Source of the DNA: a virus
IMG/VR virus record: IMGVR_UViG_3300032334_001259
Coordinates: 124,001 to 188,000 of that record
Reading direction: 5' to 3' (one strand)
DNA: 64,000 nucleotides
Shown here: one piece after another, positions 42,379 to 53,000 of the stretch
Layout: the number at the start of each line of letters is the position of its first letter
Position numbering within the stretch: the stretch's first letter is position 1
Program-made: the position numbers and the translations under genes
The notes under the pieces: model-generated
What the model was told of the DNA's origin: nothing
The model's input: only the letters and a program-made list of their open reading frames with translations
Database searches by the model: none

Positions 42379-45300
42379 ATGACTTGGTTTACAGAACAAG
42401 AAACTAGTAAAACAGCACCAAATACAAAATCAGAAGCCTCTGCTGGTAATCGTATTAATCCTGGTCCTTATATTGGTATTGTTAAAAACGTTGTTGACCC
42501 ACTGTATAGTGGTAGATTACAAGTTTATATTCCAGATTTAGGTGGTGATGAAACTGACCCCACCAGTTACAAAAGCATGATGTATGCGACACCATTCTAT
42601 GGTCGCACTAATATTCAAGATGGCAGTAGCTTTGCTGGTAGTCCACACAGTTATGGTATGTGGTTTGTGCCACCTGATATTGATAATAAAGTGCTATGTA
42701 TATTTGCTAACGGTGATCCTGCAAAAGGTTATTGGTTTGCTTGTATTCCAGATTGGCCAGCACTACACATGGTTCCTGGCATAAGTGGTCCAGTTGATGG
42801 TAGTAGTCCTGCACCAGTAGTAGATCATTTTGATAATAAAGATAATCCAAGTAACTTATCTAGTGTACGAACACTTGACAGATATATTCATGAATATCAA
42901 CAGAAAACTTGGGAAGACCAAGGATTATTACAAGACCCAGATCGTGGACCTGGTCGCAGTAGCGCACAACGTGAAACACCAAGTGGTGTGTTTGGTATAT
43001 CTACACCTGGTCGTCCAATACTAGATGAAGACCCACAACTTTATCCTGACAATCTTGGCTTTACAAGTGGTGGTGTAAAGCAAAAAACACCTGGTCAACT
43101 TATGGGTGTAATGGGTCGTAAGGGCGGTCATACACTTGTTATGGATGATGGCGATGCCAATGGCAATAACCAAATGTTCCGTATTCGCAGTGCCGCTGGT
43201 CATATGATATTAATGAATGACACCAAAGAGTTTCTTTATATTATTAACAGTAAAGGCACTGCTTGGGTTGAAATGGATGCTAAAGGTAGCATTAATGTTT
43301 ATGCTGAAAGCCAGATGAATATATTTGCTAAAGATAGCTTTAGTCTTGAGTCAAGTGGTGCTATAAAAATAAAAGGTAAGACAGTTGATATTCTTGCAGA
43401 GAATGGATTAAGTTTACAAGGTGCTGATGTTAACGTATTAGGAAGTGGTAGCACAAAGATTGCTGGTAAACAGAACCTACACCTACACAGTAAAAAGAAT
43501 ACCTATCTTACTGGTGAATCATGTATACAAATTAAAGCAGATGGGCATATTGATCTTAAAGCTAGTTGTCATACTATTAATACTGCTGATGCAACTAAAG
43601 CTACTGAAGCGGCTGAAGTTAAAAATAAACCAACAAATATGCCACAGCATGAACCAAGAAATAAAGGTGCTGGTAGTTTAACAGCAAGTCCAACACCTAA
43701 TGCTAAAAACAATGCAGCTACTAATCCAAATAATCCTTATGGTCAAGGTAATAACTTTGGCAGTGGTGGTGCACAACCAAATTATGGTCCACAAACTAAT
43801 AATGTTCAACCAGTTGTTTATAACAGTGGACCACAAGGTAGTTTACAAGGTCAAGGCAGTGTTTATGGTAGTTATAAACCAGACAATTATAATGGCGGTG
43901 GTATAGATTGGACAGTAGCTGGCACTATCGCTGGTGCTATTGCTGGTATTGCATTTAGTGGTGGTAGTAGTTATAATGTAACAAATGATGCTGATCCAAA
44001 ATTAAGTGTTGGTGAAGCACAGAACAATCCAGGCAACTTACCATACAATAATACTGATACATTTGCCGTGGGTTATAATAATAATCTTGCCGTATATGCA
44101 AAACCAGAAGGCGGTATTGCGGCACTTGCATTAGCATTTGATGCACTGAATATAGGTGTAAGCACACGTAGCATTGATCTTATACAAGGTTTCTTAAATG
44201 CAAAGAGCAATGTAGATCCTAAAGTTATTGATATGACTCGTTATATGCACCAAAATTTAGGTATAGTTGCTGATGATTATGTTGCATTATATGATCCTAA
44301 TACACGTATTGGTTGGGTTGCTTATGCAATACAGTATATTCAAGGTAGATTAATTTATAGTTATGACCAAGTAGTGACTGGTTGTGCATTAAGTCTTGGT
44401 ATAAGTGTAACAGACTTCTTAATGGGTATTCAACCACTTACTAAACCATGGCAAAACAATAATGGTTATAATCCGCTAAGTGGATTTGTTAATCCTGCAC
44501 AGAATAACAATATTGTTCAGCGTGGTAGCAGTCCGCTACAAACTATTGGCAGTGCAATTGGTGGTGGTTTGATTGGTGGGTTGATTGGTAGCTTTATACA
44601 AGGCAATCAACGTAGTAATCAAGGTGGTATTGTTGCAGTTACTGATGCTAATTCTGCAAGACGTTATTTGGAAGCTAATCCAAATACACCTAATGGCACC
44701 GTATTCCAATATCCTGATGGTAGCACATTTACATTAGGCGGTGGCAGCGTAACTTATGTTGATAATGGTGGTTATAATGTAACTAATGTTCAACAATATG
44801 GTGGACCAACTAATGAAGCTATCGGTTCTGATATTCGCTTTGATGGTATCATTAATAATGGCACACAAGGCAGTGGTGGCTGTGCTACACTAGCGCAAAC
44901 ATATGCACCTAATCTTGGTCATACAAGCACTTGGAGTGCTGGTGATAGTATTACTAATGGAACCGCACAACCAGGTGATGTATATGCTACATTTGCACCT
45001 GGTGGTAGTTATACAGGTCAAAGTGGCACATGTCATACAGTTATCTTTAACAATTACACTTATGATAATAATGGTAATATTAATGGTGCCTATGTTACTG
45101 AACAATATGTTGGTCAGCCTCCACATACAGCTTTCTATAGTGCATCACGCACTGACAAATATGAAGTATTCCAAAACTTTAAACGTGTTCAAAGTGATAC
45201 TGCTCCAAGTGGTGCTAACGTAACACAAACACAACAATATAATAATGTTACTGGTCAAAGAACACAACAAAGTTATGCACAAGATAGTAATCCAATTCCT

Positions 45301-46176
45301 CAACCAAGAGACAATACACCAGTCGTAGAAACTTCTGATAGTCGTGATATGAAGTCAACTGCTGTACGTTCACCGATGAATCCAAATGATGCATTTGGTG
45401 ATACTATTGCTAATCCTAAAGATACTGCAACTGGTCGTTATTATGATCCACGTACTGGTGAAGTAGTATCAACATACTCTTATAGTGGTGGTGCACCTGC
45501 TGGTGCAAATCCTGGTGATATAGCAACAGGTGGTTATGGTGCACCTGCACCAAACACTGATTTCTATCCTGAAGATTTCTACAGCAGAACAGCAAAAAAT
45601 TATGATACAATTTATGATCCAAGAACTAACGATGTTGTTCAAGTAGAAAAGCCATCACAATCAGCATATTACTATTATGATGATGTCCATCCTGCAAGTA
45701 GTTCAGTTTATAATCCATATGAAGATTCAGCTAATACTGAATTAAAGAATGTAACTCAAAGTTCAACATATTATGAACGTGATTATCTTGACCCAGGTCA
45801 AAACAGAAACAGTGATATAACAACCGAAAGTAATTTTGATGCGGCAAGTAAAGCTGCAAATCTTGGAAGTGATAATAATCTTGGTATTGCGGCACCAGAT
45901 GCGGCTGATGCACCACTGGCTGTAAACAATTATCAAACTACATATGATGTTCGCACAGGTGAAGTTGTTACAGTTGGTAGCAGTGGAACAGCAGTTCAAC
46001 CACCATCTGTATCAAATGTAAATGGTGTACGGCCAGAGTATGATCCATTAACAGGAAAATTAATTAACCAACCAATTACAGGTGCTAATAAACCACCTGG
46101 AACTGGTGGTGCAAACGGTGGACAAAAGACACCACAAGGAAGTTCACAAACAGGAGCAGGCGGTAAGTCCTGTTAA
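42379..46176 (+). CDS. 5: Central spike gp5 with added hydrolase-like domains
   Basis: 1265 aa (T4 gp5: 575). Residues about 28-130 form the gp5 OB-fold (GPYIGIVKNVVDPLYSGRLQ, MWFVPPDIDNKVLCIFANGD). Residues about 245-400 are the triple beta-helix needle (GGHTLVMDDGD, GHMILMNDTK, then INVYAESQMNIFAKDSF repeats). The T4 mid-chain lysozyme is absent. Behind the needle are an NPGN-type muramidase-like domain (N550-P-G-N, then AVYAKPEGGIAALALAFDAL, about 545-690), two Gly/Ala/Ile hydrophobic stretches (510-530, 725-740), and a BPSL0067/NlpC-like domain (C835 in GGCATLAQ, PGDVYATF, H886). The C-terminal 250 residues carry four YDPRTGEVV-like motifs. Wall degradation during entry is inferred. Confidence 0.85.
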   Translation: MTWFTEQETSKTAPNTKSEASAGNRINPGPYIGIVKNVVDPLYSGRLQVYIPDLGGDETDPTSYKSMMYATPFYGRTNIQDGSSFAGSPHSYGMWFVPPDIDNKVLCIFANGDPAKGYWFACIPDWPALHMVPGISGPVDGSSPAPVVDHFDNKDNPSNLSSVRTLDRYIHEYQQKTWEDQGLLQDPDRGPGRSSAQRETPSGVFGISTPGRPILDEDPQLYPDNLGFTSGGVKQKTPGQLMGVMGRKGGHTLVMDDGDANGNNQMFRIRSAAGHMILMNDTKEFLYIINSKGTAWVEMDAKGSINVYAESQMNIFAKDSFSLESSGAIKIKGKTVDILAENGLSLQGADVNVLGSGSTKIAGKQNLHLHSKKNTYLTGESCIQIKADGHIDLKASCHTINTADATKATEAAEVKNKPTNMPQHEPRNKGAGSLTASPTPNAKNNAATNPNNPYGQGNNFGSGGAQPNYGPQTNNVQPVVYNSGPQGSLQGQGSVYGSYKPDNYNGGGIDWTVAGTIAGAIAGIAFSGGSSYNVTNDADPKLSVGEAQNNPGNLPYNNTDTFAVGYNNNLAVYAKPEGGIAALALAFDALNIGVSTRSIDLIQGFLNAKSNVDPKVIDMTRYMHQNLGIVADDYVALYDPNTRIGWVAYAIQYIQGRLIYSYDQVVTGCALSLGISVTDFLMGIQPLTKPWQNNNGYNPLSGFVNPAQNNNIVQRGSSPLQTIGSAIGGGLIGGLIGSFIQGNQRSNQGGIVAVTDANSARRYLEANPNTPNGTVFQYPDGSTFTLGGGSVTYVDNGGYNVTNVQQYGGPTNEAIGSDIRFDGIINNGTQGSGGCATLAQTYAPNLGHTSTWSAGDSITNGTAQPGDVYATFAPGGSYTGQSGTCHTVIFNNYTYDNNGNINGAYVTEQYVGQPPHTAFYSASRTDKYEVFQNFKRVQSDTAPSGANVTQTQQYNNVTGQRTQQSYAQDSNPIPQPRDNTPVVETSDSRDMKSTAVRSPMNPNDAFGDTIANPKDTATGRYYDPRTGEVVSTYSYSGGAPAGANPGDIATGGYGAPAPNTDFYPEDFYSRTAKNYDTIYDPRTNDVVQVEKPSQSAYYYYDDVHPASSSVYNPYEDSANTELKNVTQSSTYYERDYLDPGQNRNSDITTESNFDAASKAANLGSDNNLGIAAPDAADAPLAVNNYQTTYDVRTGEVVTVGSSGTAVQPPSVSNVNGVRPEYDPLTGKLINQPITGANKPPGTGGANGGQKTPQGSSQTGAGGKSC

Positions 46177-46184
46177 ATATACAC

Positions 46185-46571
46185 ATGGCATTATACAAAG
46201 GCTACAGCAGCGTAAACAGAGATTTTGGTCCATTTGCAATAACTGATAATGATCTTATCATACAGGATTTGCTTAATCATTTAAACATACGCAAAGGTGA
46301 AAAGCTACACAATCCAAATTTTGGAACTATTATTTGGTATCGATTATTTGATCCACTTACACCAGCACTTAAGAATGAAATAAAAGCAGATTTAGATAGA
46401 ATTATTTCATATGATCCACGTTTTACGGTTGTAAGTGAAACATTAGTCCAAGAAAGTCCAGATGGTCATGGTTTGGTATTGAGTTTTAGTTTACAGTTCA
46501 GTGGCGGAAACAAGATTGTAGACTTAAGTTTACTGTTCGATAAGAACAGCAGCAAACTTTATGTATTATAA
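46185..46571 (+). CDS. 25: Baseplate wedge subunit gp25
   Basis: 128 aa (T4 gp25: 132). The family motif NPNFGTIIWYRLFDPLTPAL (44-63), equivalent to the EPR-containing motif of gp25 and sheath initiators, is present, as are the N-terminal NRDFGPFAITDND and C-terminal beta hairpin. It links the inner wedge to the sheath. It begins 8 bp after the gp5 stop. Confidence 0.94.
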   Translation: MALYKGYSSVNRDFGPFAITDNDLIIQDLLNHLNIRKGEKLHNPNFGTIIWYRLFDPLTPALKNEIKADLDRIISYDPRFTVVSETLVQESPDGHGLVLSFSLQFSGGNKIVDLSLLFDKNSSKLYVL

Positions 46572-46591
46572 TAGTAGCATATTATTTTCAA

Positions 46592-46599
46592 AATAAATA
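46592..46599 (+). promoter_or_regulatory. Late promoter before gp6 (AATAAATA)
   Basis: Plus-strand box 16 nt upstream of the gp6 ATG, with an AAGAGG ribosome site between. It suggests gp6 and the giant gene are also transcribed separately from the upstream operon. Confidence 0.5.
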
Positions 46600-46614
46600 A
46601 TAAGAGGTTTTTAA

Positions 46615-49600
46615 ATGGCTACTAATACTCGTCAAACCAATATATTTGCAGCTGAAGATTGGAAGAAAGTTTATACAACATTCTCCAATGCTGATTTCCA
46701 AAGTTATGATTTTGAAACGCTTCGCAAAGTATTGGTTGATTACATCAAGACTTATTATGCAGAAGATTTCAACGACTTTATTGAAAGCAGTGAGTATGTA
46801 GCACTACTTGATTTGATTGCATTTATGGGACAAAGTGTTGCTTTTCGCACTGACCTTAATGCACGTGAAAACTTTCTTGAAACTGCAGAACGCCGTGATA
46901 GCGTCCTGAAACTAGCAAAACAATTAAATTATGTTCCAAACCGTAATCGTGCAGCTAATGGATTATTAAAAATTAAATCTGTTAATACTACTGAAAACAT
47001 TTTTGATGTTAATGGCAGTAACTTAAGTCGTGTAACAGTTAATTGGAATGATGCAAACAATGCGGCTTGGGTAAGCCAGTTCACACAGATTCTTAATGCG
47101 GCTATTACCAAATCTACAAAGATTGGTAAACCATATGCAAGCAAGACTATTAACAATATTCGCACTGAACAATATAACATTGCAGTACCAAATACTATAC
47201 TTCCAATCTTTGCTTTTAACAGCACAATTAATGATGTTTCAACTAATTTTGAAATTGTGAGCGCAAACATTCTTAACACTGATACTATAAGTGAATATGA
47301 ACCAGGTAGTCGTGGACAATTTGGTATGATTTACCAAAATGATAGTCGTGGTAATGCTTCTTCAAACACTGGATATTTCTTATATTTCAAACAAGGTAGT
47401 TTGAATAGCACTGACTTCCTTATCACAGAAAAGATTGCTAATCGTGTTATTGATGTAGATGTTGCTAATATCAATAACAGTGATATATGGATGTATGAAA
47501 TTACTAATGGTGCTATTGGTAATAACTGGACACAGGTTCCAGCTACAAGTAGTAGCAGTGCAATTTATAATTCCACAGCACGTGGTATCCGCACTCTTTA
47601 TAGCGTTAATACACGCATCAATGACCAAATATCACTAGTGTTTGGTGATGGTAGCTTTGCAGATATTCCTATTGGTAACTATCGTGTTTACTATCGTGTA
47701 AGCAACGGTTTAACTTACCGTATTACACCGAATGATTTAAACAATGTTACTGTTGCTGTTCCTTATATCAGTAGCACTGGTAAGCCAGAAACACTTACAA
47801 TTACTGCAAGTCTACAGTATACTGTAAGTAATAGTAGTCGTCGTGATTTAACAAATGAAATTAAGATTAAGGCACCACAGTCTTATTACAGTCAAGGTCG
47901 TATGGTAAATGGCGAAGATTACAATACTTTTCCATATACAAGTTATAGTGACATTGTTAAAGTAAAATCTGTAAATCGTTATGCTAGTGGTGTAAGTCGT
48001 GGTTTAGATATTACTGACCCTACTGGCAAATATACTTCTACTGATTTGTATGCACGTGATGGTGCTCTTTATAAAAACCAATACAATCAGTTGCTGACTT
48101 TTATATATAATAGTCGCAATGATATTATTAATGTTATCAACACACAAATCTTGCCGATTGTTCAAGATTACCCAATGCGGCATTTTTATTTTGAAAACTA
48201 TACGCCAATAGATTTTGCTACATTACAACCAACTACTTGGGAACGTAGCACAGATGATACTACAAGTAGCACAGGTTTCTTTTTAGATCCTGCTGATAGC
48301 ACAGATACACCAGTTCAAATTGGCAATAGCACAACAACGTATCGCAAATACTTACAAGTTGGTAGTTTGATTAAATTTACTGCACCAACAGGTTATTATT
48401 TTGATGCTACAAATACACTTGTATTAGGTAGTCCAAGCCTACGCAGTGATCGCACTTATGTATGGGCAAGTATTCAAAGTATTACAGGTAGTGGTGCAAC
48501 TACTGTATTAGTTGCTGGTCGTAATATTGGTGCTGTTACTATAAGTGAAAGCATACCAACTGGTGCTATCATAAGTTCAGTTTATACACCATTTACAACT
48601 AATTTCCAATATACTACAATTAATACAATTGTAAACTATATCTTAAACAAAACAGAATTTGCACTTATATATGATTACACTAAAACTGCTGGTGTAAACG
48701 ATCCTTGGACTATTATACCTATTACTAATGTAAATCAAAGTAGTGAATTTAATTTAGGTACACAATATACTACTAATGATAGTAGTTGGTTATTCTTGTT
48801 TACCACTGATACTATAAAATATACTGTAAAATATCGTCAGCTTGATTTTGTATTTGGCAGTCAAAATCAAGTAGCGTTTATTAATACAAATCCACAGATT
48901 GTTTATGATGCTACTACTAACACACGTGTTCGTGATAACATTCGTTTAACAACAGTTAATAGTGGTTTAAGTAAAGATGTTAATATGAATGTTTACAAAA
49001 ACTTTACAACAAGCGATGGTTATAGTGATACAAGTCGTGTATATGTAACATATCCTATAAGCAATACTAATCAGTTGCCAACTGATCCAAGCATTTTTAG
49101 TGAAGCAACTGCTGGCACACCTATATTACTTTTTTACGAGCGTTATAATGATGCACAAAATCTTGTGCGTTATAGATTGTTATCAACAGGAACAATTATT
49201 GCAACATTTAACACATATAGTGATATTAATTATGTTCGTAACAATTATCCAGTTAGTACAGTGTTTTATGCACTTTTAGATCAACTTTTTTATAGAATTG
49301 ATATTACTAATACTGTCACATATCTTACAAACGTGACTAGTAGTTATCTAGCATACTATGGTCGTCAAGACATGGTATTTGAATATCAACATAATGCAGA
49401 AAATACTCGTCGTCTTGATCCAGCGGCCACAAACTTGATTGACTCTTATATTCTTACACGCAGCTATGATGAAAGCTATCGTAATTATGTTTATGATAAT
49501 ACGAACACTGTTGCAAGACCTGCAGATTTAGATACAGTTCAATTAAACAATAGTTATAGTGGATTGTTTAATTATAAGATGATAAGTGATGAAATGATAT

Positions 49601-50007
49601 TAAATCCTGGTGTTTATAAACTGCTATTCGGAAGTAAGGCTGATGTTCAACTGCGTGCTAATTTTCAAGTTGTTAAAAATAGCAACACTACATTAAGTGA
49701 TACAGAAATTAAAACTCGTGTCATAGATGAGATCAACCAATATTTCAGTTTAGATAATTGGGATTTTGGTGACACTTTCTATTTCAGTGAATTAGCTGGT
49801 TATCTTCACAGTAAGTTAAGTAATTACATCAGTAGCATTGTATTAGTTCCTAATGATGCAACAAGTTATTTTGGTAGTCTTTTTGAAATTCGTTGTCAAC
49901 CAAATGAAATTTTCTTAAGTGCTGCAACTGTTGATAATGTAGAAATAGTTCAAAGTGTATTGAGTGGCATTAACAGTGCTGGCATTAATCTGTATCAGGG
50001 ATATTAA
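46615..50007 (+). CDS. 6: Baseplate wedge subunit gp6
   Basis: 1130 aa, considerably longer than T4 gp6 (660). The N-terminus matches the family (LRKVLVDYIKTYYAEDFNDF, SSEYVALLDLIAFMGQSVAF, RTDLNARENFLETAERRDSV, LKLAKQLNYVPNRNRAANG), as does the J-like region NEIKIKAPQSYYSQGRMVNGEDYNTFPY (shown in parts, near 415-445) and the C-terminal FYFSELAGYLHSKLSNYISSIV. The extra length is in the beta-rich middle and late parts. gp6 dimers form the ring that controls baseplate conformational change. The ribosome site is AAGAGG. Confidence 0.94.
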   Translation: MATNTRQTNIFAAEDWKKVYTTFSNADFQSYDFETLRKVLVDYIKTYYAEDFNDFIESSEYVALLDLIAFMGQSVAFRTDLNARENFLETAERRDSVLKLAKQLNYVPNRNRAANGLLKIKSVNTTENIFDVNGSNLSRVTVNWNDANNAAWVSQFTQILNAAITKSTKIGKPYASKTINNIRTEQYNIAVPNTILPIFAFNSTINDVSTNFEIVSANILNTDTISEYEPGSRGQFGMIYQNDSRGNASSNTGYFLYFKQGSLNSTDFLITEKIANRVIDVDVANINNSDIWMYEITNGAIGNNWTQVPATSSSSAIYNSTARGIRTLYSVNTRINDQISLVFGDGSFADIPIGNYRVYYRVSNGLTYRITPNDLNNVTVAVPYISSTGKPETLTITASLQYTVSNSSRRDLTNEIKIKAPQSYYSQGRMVNGEDYNTFPYTSYSDIVKVKSVNRYASGVSRGLDITDPTGKYTSTDLYARDGALYKNQYNQLLTFIYNSRNDIINVINTQILPIVQDYPMRHFYFENYTPIDFATLQPTTWERSTDDTTSSTGFFLDPADSTDTPVQIGNSTTTYRKYLQVGSLIKFTAPTGYYFDATNTLVLGSPSLRSDRTYVWASIQSITGSGATTVLVAGRNIGAVTISESIPTGAIISSVYTPFTTNFQYTTINTIVNYILNKTEFALIYDYTKTAGVNDPWTIIPITNVNQSSEFNLGTQYTTNDSSWLFLFTTDTIKYTVKYRQLDFVFGSQNQVAFINTNPQIVYDATTNTRVRDNIRLTTVNSGLSKDVNMNVYKNFTTSDGYSDTSRVYVTYPISNTNQLPTDPSIFSEATAGTPILLFYERYNDAQNLVRYRLLSTGTIIATFNTYSDINYVRNNYPVSTVFYALLDQLFYRIDITNTVTYLTNVTSSYLAYYGRQDMVFEYQHNAENTRRLDPAATNLIDSYILTRSYDESYRNYVYDNTNTVARPADLDTVQLNNSYSGLFNYKMISDEMILNPGVYKLLFGSKADVQLRANFQVVKNSNTTLSDTEIKTRVIDEINQYFSLDNWDFGDTFYFSELAGYLHSKLSNYISSIVLVPNDATSYFGSLFEIRCQPNEIFLSAATVDNVEIVQSVLSGINSAGINLYQGY

Positions 50008-50010
50008 TAA

Positions 50011-53000
50011 ATGGCAAAACGTAAAAGTGAAAACTTTTTACCACAATCTTTTAGAACATTAAGCAATCGTAGATTTTTAAATGCCACTATAGATCCACTT
50101 ATACAAGAGCCAAGTCTTAAGAAGATGTATGGTTATATTGGACAACAGGACCAAAGTCCTGTGTTTGAAAAAGGTGACTATTACATTAATGAAAACGATA
50201 GCTATAGTCAGTTCTATCAATTAGAACCAGGTGTAGTAATCAAAAAACGCCAGTATGGAACTAACACTTATAAAGTAGATAATGTTTACAACTATGTTGA
50301 TTTATTAAACCAGATTGCAGCTGACGGTGGTATTAACAACAATCATGATAGATTGTTTAGTAATCGTTATTACAGTTATAATGGTTTTATTGACCTTGAT
50401 AAGTTAACAAACTATCGTCAGTATTATTGGGTGCCAGGCGGTCCACTTACAGTTGACGTAACTGCAGAAAATACACTTACACAAAAAGATTTTTATATTC
50501 ACCGTAACAGTTATGTTGCTAATAATCAAACTGAATTACAAAGTGCTGCACTTGGTGCAACTGGTTATAGTGTGGATGGTTACAACAATGTTATTAATCC
50601 TACACTTACGCTAGTTCGTGGTGGTAGTTATAATTTTTATGTAAATCAAGACACTGACTTCTGGATTCAAACTGAAATTGGTGTAGATGGTGTAAGTAGT
50701 GTACAGAATAATATTTCAACTCGTGATGTATTGGGTGTTTCTAATAATGGAGCAAAAAGTGGAACTATAACATTTACAGTTCCATTAAGCACTGCACAAG
50801 ATTATCTTATTAACTATCCAACAATTAGCCAAGCTGTTGATTTAATTGTTGATGATGTTACTTACGAAGAATTACAAGGACAAAATTACGATACATTTAT
50901 TCTATCAAACGGATTAGATGGTGTTCGTGCATTCGATGGAAAGTATATTGTTTTAACAAGCACAACTGGTTGGGGAGATATAGCATCTACACAATGGGGT
51001 GGTGTTTGGCGTATAAATGTAGGCAGTGATCCAGCTGCAGCCAATTATCGTTTAATGAATTTAACATATATTGCAGATTGGACAGTTTTAAACAAAGTAT
51101 TTGTTACTCAAGGTGATGTATATGGTCACGTTTATGCATACAAAGATTTATTTGGTGTTATTCAAAAATTTCCAACATTAAGTGCAGCACAAAGTGTTCT
51201 TTATTATGTTGATGCTACAAATCCTCTTGTGTACGGAACTATTCAGCTTGTTGATCCACAACCAAATAGTTTACTAAATGTTAATGATATACTTGGTCGT
51301 GAAAACTATACAAGTCCAAATGGTGTACAGTTTACAAGTGGACTTAAAGTAAAGTTCACTGGCATTGTCGTGCCTGCTGAATATCAAGGTAATGAATATA
51401 TTGTTGAAGGTGTAGGTAGCAGTATTAAACTTATTAAATATGCTGACCTTGTTACACCAGAAATAATTAATACTAATCTAGGTAGTAGTTTTGGTAATAG
51501 TCGTGGTTATGATGCTGATGGCACTGGTTTCGATGGAACTACAAATAGTCCAGAACAAAAAGATTATGTAACAATTAATCGTGCTAGTATTGATGGTAAT
51601 AGTTGGAGTCGTAACAATCGTTGGTTCCATCGTGATGTGCTGCAAGCAGCTGCTGATTATAATAATGTAAGTTATAGCTTTGACAGCAATCAACAAGCAA
51701 AGCGTCCTATTATTGAGTTTTTACCTAATATAAAACTTTACAACTATGGAACAAACTATGCTGGCAGTGTCACTTGTATAGACAGTGTTACAACAAGTGC
51801 TTTTGCACAAGTAGAGGGTTTTAACAGTTATGCTGTAAAGACTGATGGTGTTTATAATAGTGATGGTATACAATTATTGAATGGACTGTCAGTTATCTTT
51901 ACACAAGAAACTGATCCTGTAAAGCGTGCAACTCTTTATCGTGTGCAGAATAATAAAACACGTGCAAGTGCAACTTATAATATACTAACAAATGCTTTTA
52001 CTAACAGTGGTGTAAATTATCTTAACATAAACAATATTGCAAATCTTGCTGTTGGTCAGCATGTTACTGGTAGTGGTATCCCAAACTTTACTACTATTAC
52101 AAGTATTGATACTGTATTTGATCGTGTTTATATAAGCAATAATTTAACACAAGATGTTCCTGCAGGAACTACAATTACATTTGATAACAGTTATGATCAA
52201 ATACATCTTGTACCTATTAAAACATTTACCAATGGCGATACTGTTGTTGCTATGGAAGGTGTTGAGAATCAAGGTAATATGTTTTATTACTTGGATGGTG
52301 AGTGGATTCGTTCACAGATTCGTAACAGTCGTCCACAATTTCCACTATTTGATGTCATCGATAAAAATGGTTATAGTTTTGGTGATCAAACAGTTTATGC
52401 AAGTAGTGACTTTAGTGGTAGTGAACTATTTGGTTATGCAGTAGGAACTGGAACACGTGACAGTGAATTAGGGTTCCCACTTGTTTATAAGAGCATTGGT
52501 AATCTTGGTGACATTGTATTTGAAAACTATTATCAAACTGATACATTTCATTATAGTTTAAATCAAGTTGACCAAGAAGAAAACATTAATCAGGGTTTTG
52601 CAGCGGTTATTGTTGGTTGGAACAACTATACTCTTGCTAATGGTTGGTATCGTGTAAGTGATAAATCTAAACAATACATTACTAAAGTTTTCACTGCAAA
52701 TGCAGTTCAACTCAATAATTTTGATCTTGGTGTTGTTTATGATAACAGCTATTATGAAAATAATATATTCGTTTATGTAAATGGTTCACTACAATCAAAT
52801 TCAACATATGCATTACAGACAAGCAGTTTAACAAGTGTAGTTGTTTTTAATCAAGATTTAAATGTAAATGATCGTGTATTTGTTAAAATTTATGGAACAA
52901 GCACAGTGTACAAAGAAACATACACTATGCCACGCAATCTCACAAACAACAGTGAGAACACAGAATTTACAACTATTACGCTAGGTCAAGTTCGTAATCA

